From an uncultured Clostridia bacterium (GTDB lineage: Bacteria > Bacillota_A > Clostridia > TANB77 > CAG-508), in contig CALXZF010000143.1 in assembly GCA_944393165.1 (NCBI GenBank), forward strand, positions 1 to 6,155: DNA of 6,155 bases, in the 5' to 3' direction. Below the pieces are notes generated by a model that worked only from the letters and a program-made list of their open reading frames with translations, was not told where the DNA came from and searched no databases. The number at the start of each line of letters is the position of its first letter. The first letter of the stretch is position 1. Made by a program: the position numbers and the translations under genes. Of the stretch, positions 4,094-6,155 are shown piece after piece.

Positions 4094-5203
4094 ATGGAAA
4101 AGTTTATGAAAATATTAAAAATGAAAATTGAGGATGAAACAGCTGCTTTCACAATTTTAGGAGCAATGATTCTAACATTTGCAATTTTAATAGGAACATT
4201 TGAATATATTGGGGCGACTAGAACTGCAGATGTGAGTAGTGAGGTAGCAGTAAGCCAAGCTCAACAAGAAGATAAATCAACAGCAGATAACATAAATAAT
4301 ATAGAAAATATGAATTCATTGGAAAGTGTGGTTGATGAAGAAGAGGCTAAAAAAGAAAATGAAGAAGAATATGAAAAGTTAAAAAAAGAAAATAAAATTT
4401 CATCAGCTGCAGATAAATATTATATAAAAGTAAATTATGGAGCACAAGTTGTTACAATATATCAAAAAGATTCAAATGGTAAATACACAGTACCTGTTAA
4501 AGCAATGGTATGTTCCACCGGAACATACACACCTTCTTCTGGAGTGTATAGAACATTAGCAAAAGGAAATTGGTGGCCTTTATATGGTGATGTGTATGGG
4601 CAATATTCTACACATATTTGTGGAGGAATATTATTCCACTCAGTACCATATTTAAAATCTGGAGATAAATCTTCATTAGAATATTGGGCTTATGATCAAT
4701 TAGGTCAAAGAGTTTCTATGGGATGTGTAAGATTAACAGTTGAAGATGCAATGTGGATTTATTACAACTGTCCTGTAGGCACACAAGTTGAATTCTATTC
4801 AAGCTCAAATCCAGGACCTCTTGGAAAACCAACAGCAAGAAAAATATCTAGTGCACCAAGTAATGTTAGAGGTTGGGACCCAACAGACCCAGATAGTAGA
4901 AACCCATGGCCAAAATATTTGAAACAATTAGAAGAAGAAAAAAATAATGATAAAGATAACAATAAAGATGACAACAAAAAGCCAACTGACCAAAATCCAA
5001 ACAAAAATGAAACTTCAAACGAAGTGGCAAATGAGACAGTAAATGAAATAGTAAATGAAACTGTTAATGATGTAGTAAATGAAATATCAAACGAAGTATC
5101 AAATGACACTAACATGGTAAATGATACTAATACTACAGAAAATAAAGAGGTTAATGCAATAGATGACAATGTGTATGTTAGTGAAATTGCTACAAGTATG
5201 TAA
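4094..5203 (+). CDS. Membrane-anchored L,D-transpeptidase (YkuD domain) with Asn-rich repeat tail
   Basis: L,D-transpeptidases form 3-3 cross-links in peptidoglycan or attach proteins to it, using a catalytic cysteine outside the membrane. I chose the ATG at 4094 (369 aa), with AAGGGG about 6 bases before it; an in-frame ATG at 4064 (379 aa) has only GAGG at 4 bases and lies in a hairpin loop. A basic N-terminus precedes one membrane segment at about 18-40 (ILGAMILTFAILIGTF), then an acidic helical stalk at about 80-102. The YkuD domain spans about 108-236: YYIKVNYGAQVVTIY, a TGTYTPSSGVYRT segment, then the catalytic set ILFHSVPY (H182) and SMGCVRL (S208, C211, R213). In this family the residue before GC is often His (SHGC); here it is Met. 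After a Trp/Pro-rich piece (RGWDPTDPDSRNPWPKY) comes a charged low-complexity linker and an N-E-x-x repeat. No LPxTG motif. Probably cotranscribed with sigH and the tRNA. Confidence 0.9.
   Translation: MEKFMKILKMKIEDETAAFTILGAMILTFAILIGTFEYIGATRTADVSSEVAVSQAQQEDKSTADNINNIENMNSLESVVDEEEAKKENEEEYEKLKKENKISSAADKYYIKVNYGAQVVTIYQKDSNGKYTVPVKAMVCSTGTYTPSSGVYRTLAKGNWWPLYGDVYGQYSTHICGGILFHSVPYLKSGDKSSLEYWAYDQLGQRVSMGCVRLTVEDAMWIYYNCPVGTQVEFYSSSNPGPLGKPTARKISSAPSNVRGWDPTDPDSRNPWPKYLKQLEEEKNNDKDNNKDDNKKPTDQNPNKNETSNEVANETVNEIVNETVNDVVNEISNEVSNDTNMVNDTNTTENKEVNAIDDNVYVSEIATSM
5018..5110 (+). repeat. Coding tetrapeptide repeat, N-[E/D]-x-x, about 8 copies
   Basis: Thirty-one codons (residues 309-339 of the transpeptidase) spell NEVA, NETV, NEIV, NETV, NDVV, NEIS, NEVS and NDT in register. 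Asn is always first and Glu or Asp second; the third and fourth are V, T, I, S or A. Codons vary between units (AAC/AAT, GAA/GAG, GTG/GTA/GTT), so the DNA repeat has decayed while the peptide pattern is kept. A further partial unit (VNDTN) follows. Confidence 0.85.
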
Positions 5204-5208
5204 ATGAA

Positions 5209-5243
5209 AAGGAGGATATGCTTCTTAATTAGCATAAAAGAAA
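5209..5243 (+). promoter_or_regulatory. ychF ribosome site separated from its start by a hairpin
   Basis: A perfect AAGGAGG lies at 5209-5215, but the ychF ATG is at 5244, 28 bases on, far beyond normal spacing. Between them TATGCT (5217-5222) pairs with AGCATA (5231-5236) around an 8-base loop. If this hairpin forms, the site and the ATG are separated by only 1 + 7 unpaired bases, which is ideal spacing. An ATG at 5218 is only 2 bases from the site and opens a 4-codon frame (MLLN) ending at 5232. Confidence 0.6.
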
Positions 5244-6155
5244 ATGAAAATAGGAATAGTAGGATTACCAAATGTAGGGAAAAGTACAATGTTTAATGCT
5301 ATAACAAATGCTGGAGCAGAATGTGCGAATTATCCATTCTGTACAATAGAACCAAATGTTGGTGTAGTGCCAGTTCCAGATGAAAGATTAGATGTATTAA
5401 CTAAAATGTATGATGCTAAAAAAACAACTCATGCTGTTATAGAATTTGTGGATATAGCAGGTTTGGTAAAAGGAGCAAGCAAAGGAGAAGGATTAGGAAA
5501 TAAATTCTTATCACATATAAGAGAAGTTGATAGTATCGTTGAAGTGGTTAGATGTTTTGAAGACCCTAACATTGTACATGTTGACGGAAATATAAATCCA
5601 ACAAGAGATATAGAAACAATCAATCTAGAATTAATATTTGCAGATTTAGAAACTATAGGAAAAAGAATAGATAATGTAAAGAAAAAATTAAAAGCAGATA
5701 AAAAATATGAAACAGAATTACAATTGTTAGAAAAAATAAAAACAACACTTGAAGCAGGAAAATCTGCTAGAACATTAGAACTTAATGAAGAAGAGCAAGA
5801 ACTTATAAAAGATGCATTTTTACTTACAATGAAGCCAATATTATATATTGCAAATGTATCTGAAGAGCAACTTGCAAATCCATTTGAAGATGAATATGTA
5901 AAACAAGTAGTAGAATATGCAAAAAATGAAAAAGCAGAAGTTATTCCGCTTTGTGTAAAAATAGAAGAAGAACTTGCGAGTCTTGAAGGCGAAGACAAAA
6001 AGGAAATGCTTGAAGCATTAGGATTAGAAGAATCAGGATTAGATAAAGTGATAAAAGCAAGTTATGATTTATTAGGACTAATGTCATTCCTAACAGCGGG
6101 AGAGCCAGAAGTAAGAGCATGGACAATAAAGAAAGGAACTAAAGCACCTCAGGCT
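5244..6155 (+). CDS. ychF: YchF (EngD/OLA1-type) ribosome-associated ATPase, 3' partial
   Basis: The first 304 residues of a protein usually about 365 long; the window ends inside it. YchF is an Obg-related P-loop protein that binds the ribosome and prefers ATP to GTP. Visible motifs are the P-loop GLPNVGKST (7-15), the G2 region with NYPFCTIEPNVG (29-40), which contains the Cys at 33 equivalent to the redox-sensitive Cys35 of E. coli YchF, the G3 motif DIAGLVKGASKGEGLGN (70-86), and NVSE (204-207) in place of the NKxD GTP-specificity motif, as expected for an ATPase. A coiled-coil insert spans about 127-195. The TGS domain starts near 281 with SFLTAGEPEVRAWTIKKGTKAP. No in-frame start exists upstream because a TAA lies at 5235-5237, and MKIGIVGLPNVGKS is a normal family start. 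It begins 40 bases after the transpeptidase stop, with no visible promoter or terminator between them. Confidence 0.95.
   Translation, partial: MKIGIVGLPNVGKSTMFNAITNAGAECANYPFCTIEPNVGVVPVPDERLDVLTKMYDAKKTTHAVIEFVDIAGLVKGASKGEGLGNKFLSHIREVDSIVEVVRCFEDPNIVHVDGNINPTRDIETINLELIFADLETIGKRIDNVKKKLKADKKYETELQLLEKIKTTLEAGKSARTLELNEEEQELIKDAFLLTMKPILYIANVSEEQLANPFEDEYVKQVVEYAKNEKAEVIPLCVKIEEELASLEGEDKKEMLEALGLEESGLDKVIKASYDLLGLMSFLTAGEPEVRAWTIKKGTKAPQA

Noticed and set aside
4795..5289. Open frame of 164 codons on the - strand, Ser/Phe/Leu-rich
   Set aside because: It is the antisense shadow of the transpeptidase repeat tail; its apparent periodicity comes from the N-E-x-x codons and it has no independent start signals.
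5204..5300. ATG directly after the transpeptidase stop codon, opening a short frame through the AAGGAGG site
   Set aside because: It has no ribosome site of its own, is out of frame with ychF, and encodes nothing recognisable.
5429..5998. Open frame of 189 codons on the - strand, Ser-rich
   Set aside because: It is antisense to the conserved ychF gene, has no ribosome site, and its composition is what the complement of Lys/Glu-rich coding sequence gives.

Overview
The window is AT-rich DNA from a low-GC, Gram-positive, probably spore-forming bacterium of the class Clostridia. The evidence is strong AGGAGG ribosome sites, sigma-A type promoters, a SigH (Spo0H) sigma factor, an RqcH/NFACT protein that resembles B. 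subtilis RqcH along its length, and an L,D-transpeptidase of Clostridia-like layout. All genes read in the standard code. I cannot name the species; an uncultured gut-type Clostridia lineage is an inference.

Layout. Positions 1-261 hold the 3' end of an iron-containing alcohol dehydrogenase on the + strand. It meets a leftward block head-on at a terminator hairpin (306-339) that can work in both directions. The leftward block has two small genes of unknown function (358-747 and 961-1344) and rqcH (1463-3184). Each small gene has its own sigma-A promoter, a hairpin at the expected 5' end of its mRNA and a strong Shine-Dalgarno site. Lines sampled from the two small genes are about 35-40% GC, against about 22% for a line sampled in rqcH, so they look like an accessory insertion between housekeeping genes.

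From a divergent control region (about 3211-3275), where the two -35 boxes are only 7 bases apart, rqcH is read leftward and sigH (3313-3966) rightward. sigH is followed after 2 bases by a tRNA-Thr(GGT) gene (3969-4044), then by a membrane-anchored L,D-transpeptidase with an Asn-rich tetrapeptide-repeat tail (4094-5203), then by ychF (5244 to the window edge). I see no clear terminator or promoter between these four, so they may form one transcription unit.

How they fit together. RqcH rescues stalled large ribosomal subunits, YchF is a ribosome-associated ATPase, and the tRNA also serves translation. SigH controls early-sporulation and stationary-phase genes, and the L,D-transpeptidase remodels peptidoglycan. 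The theme is translation quality and stationary-phase or envelope adaptation, but this is neighbourhood inference, not a demonstrated pathway. I see no phage, IS, CRISPR or toxin-antitoxin system that I can defend. The most unusual points are the paired unknown genes with matching leader design, the hairpin between the Shine-Dalgarno site and start codon of ychF, the tRNA placed directly behind sigH, and the tetrapeptide tail of the transpeptidase.
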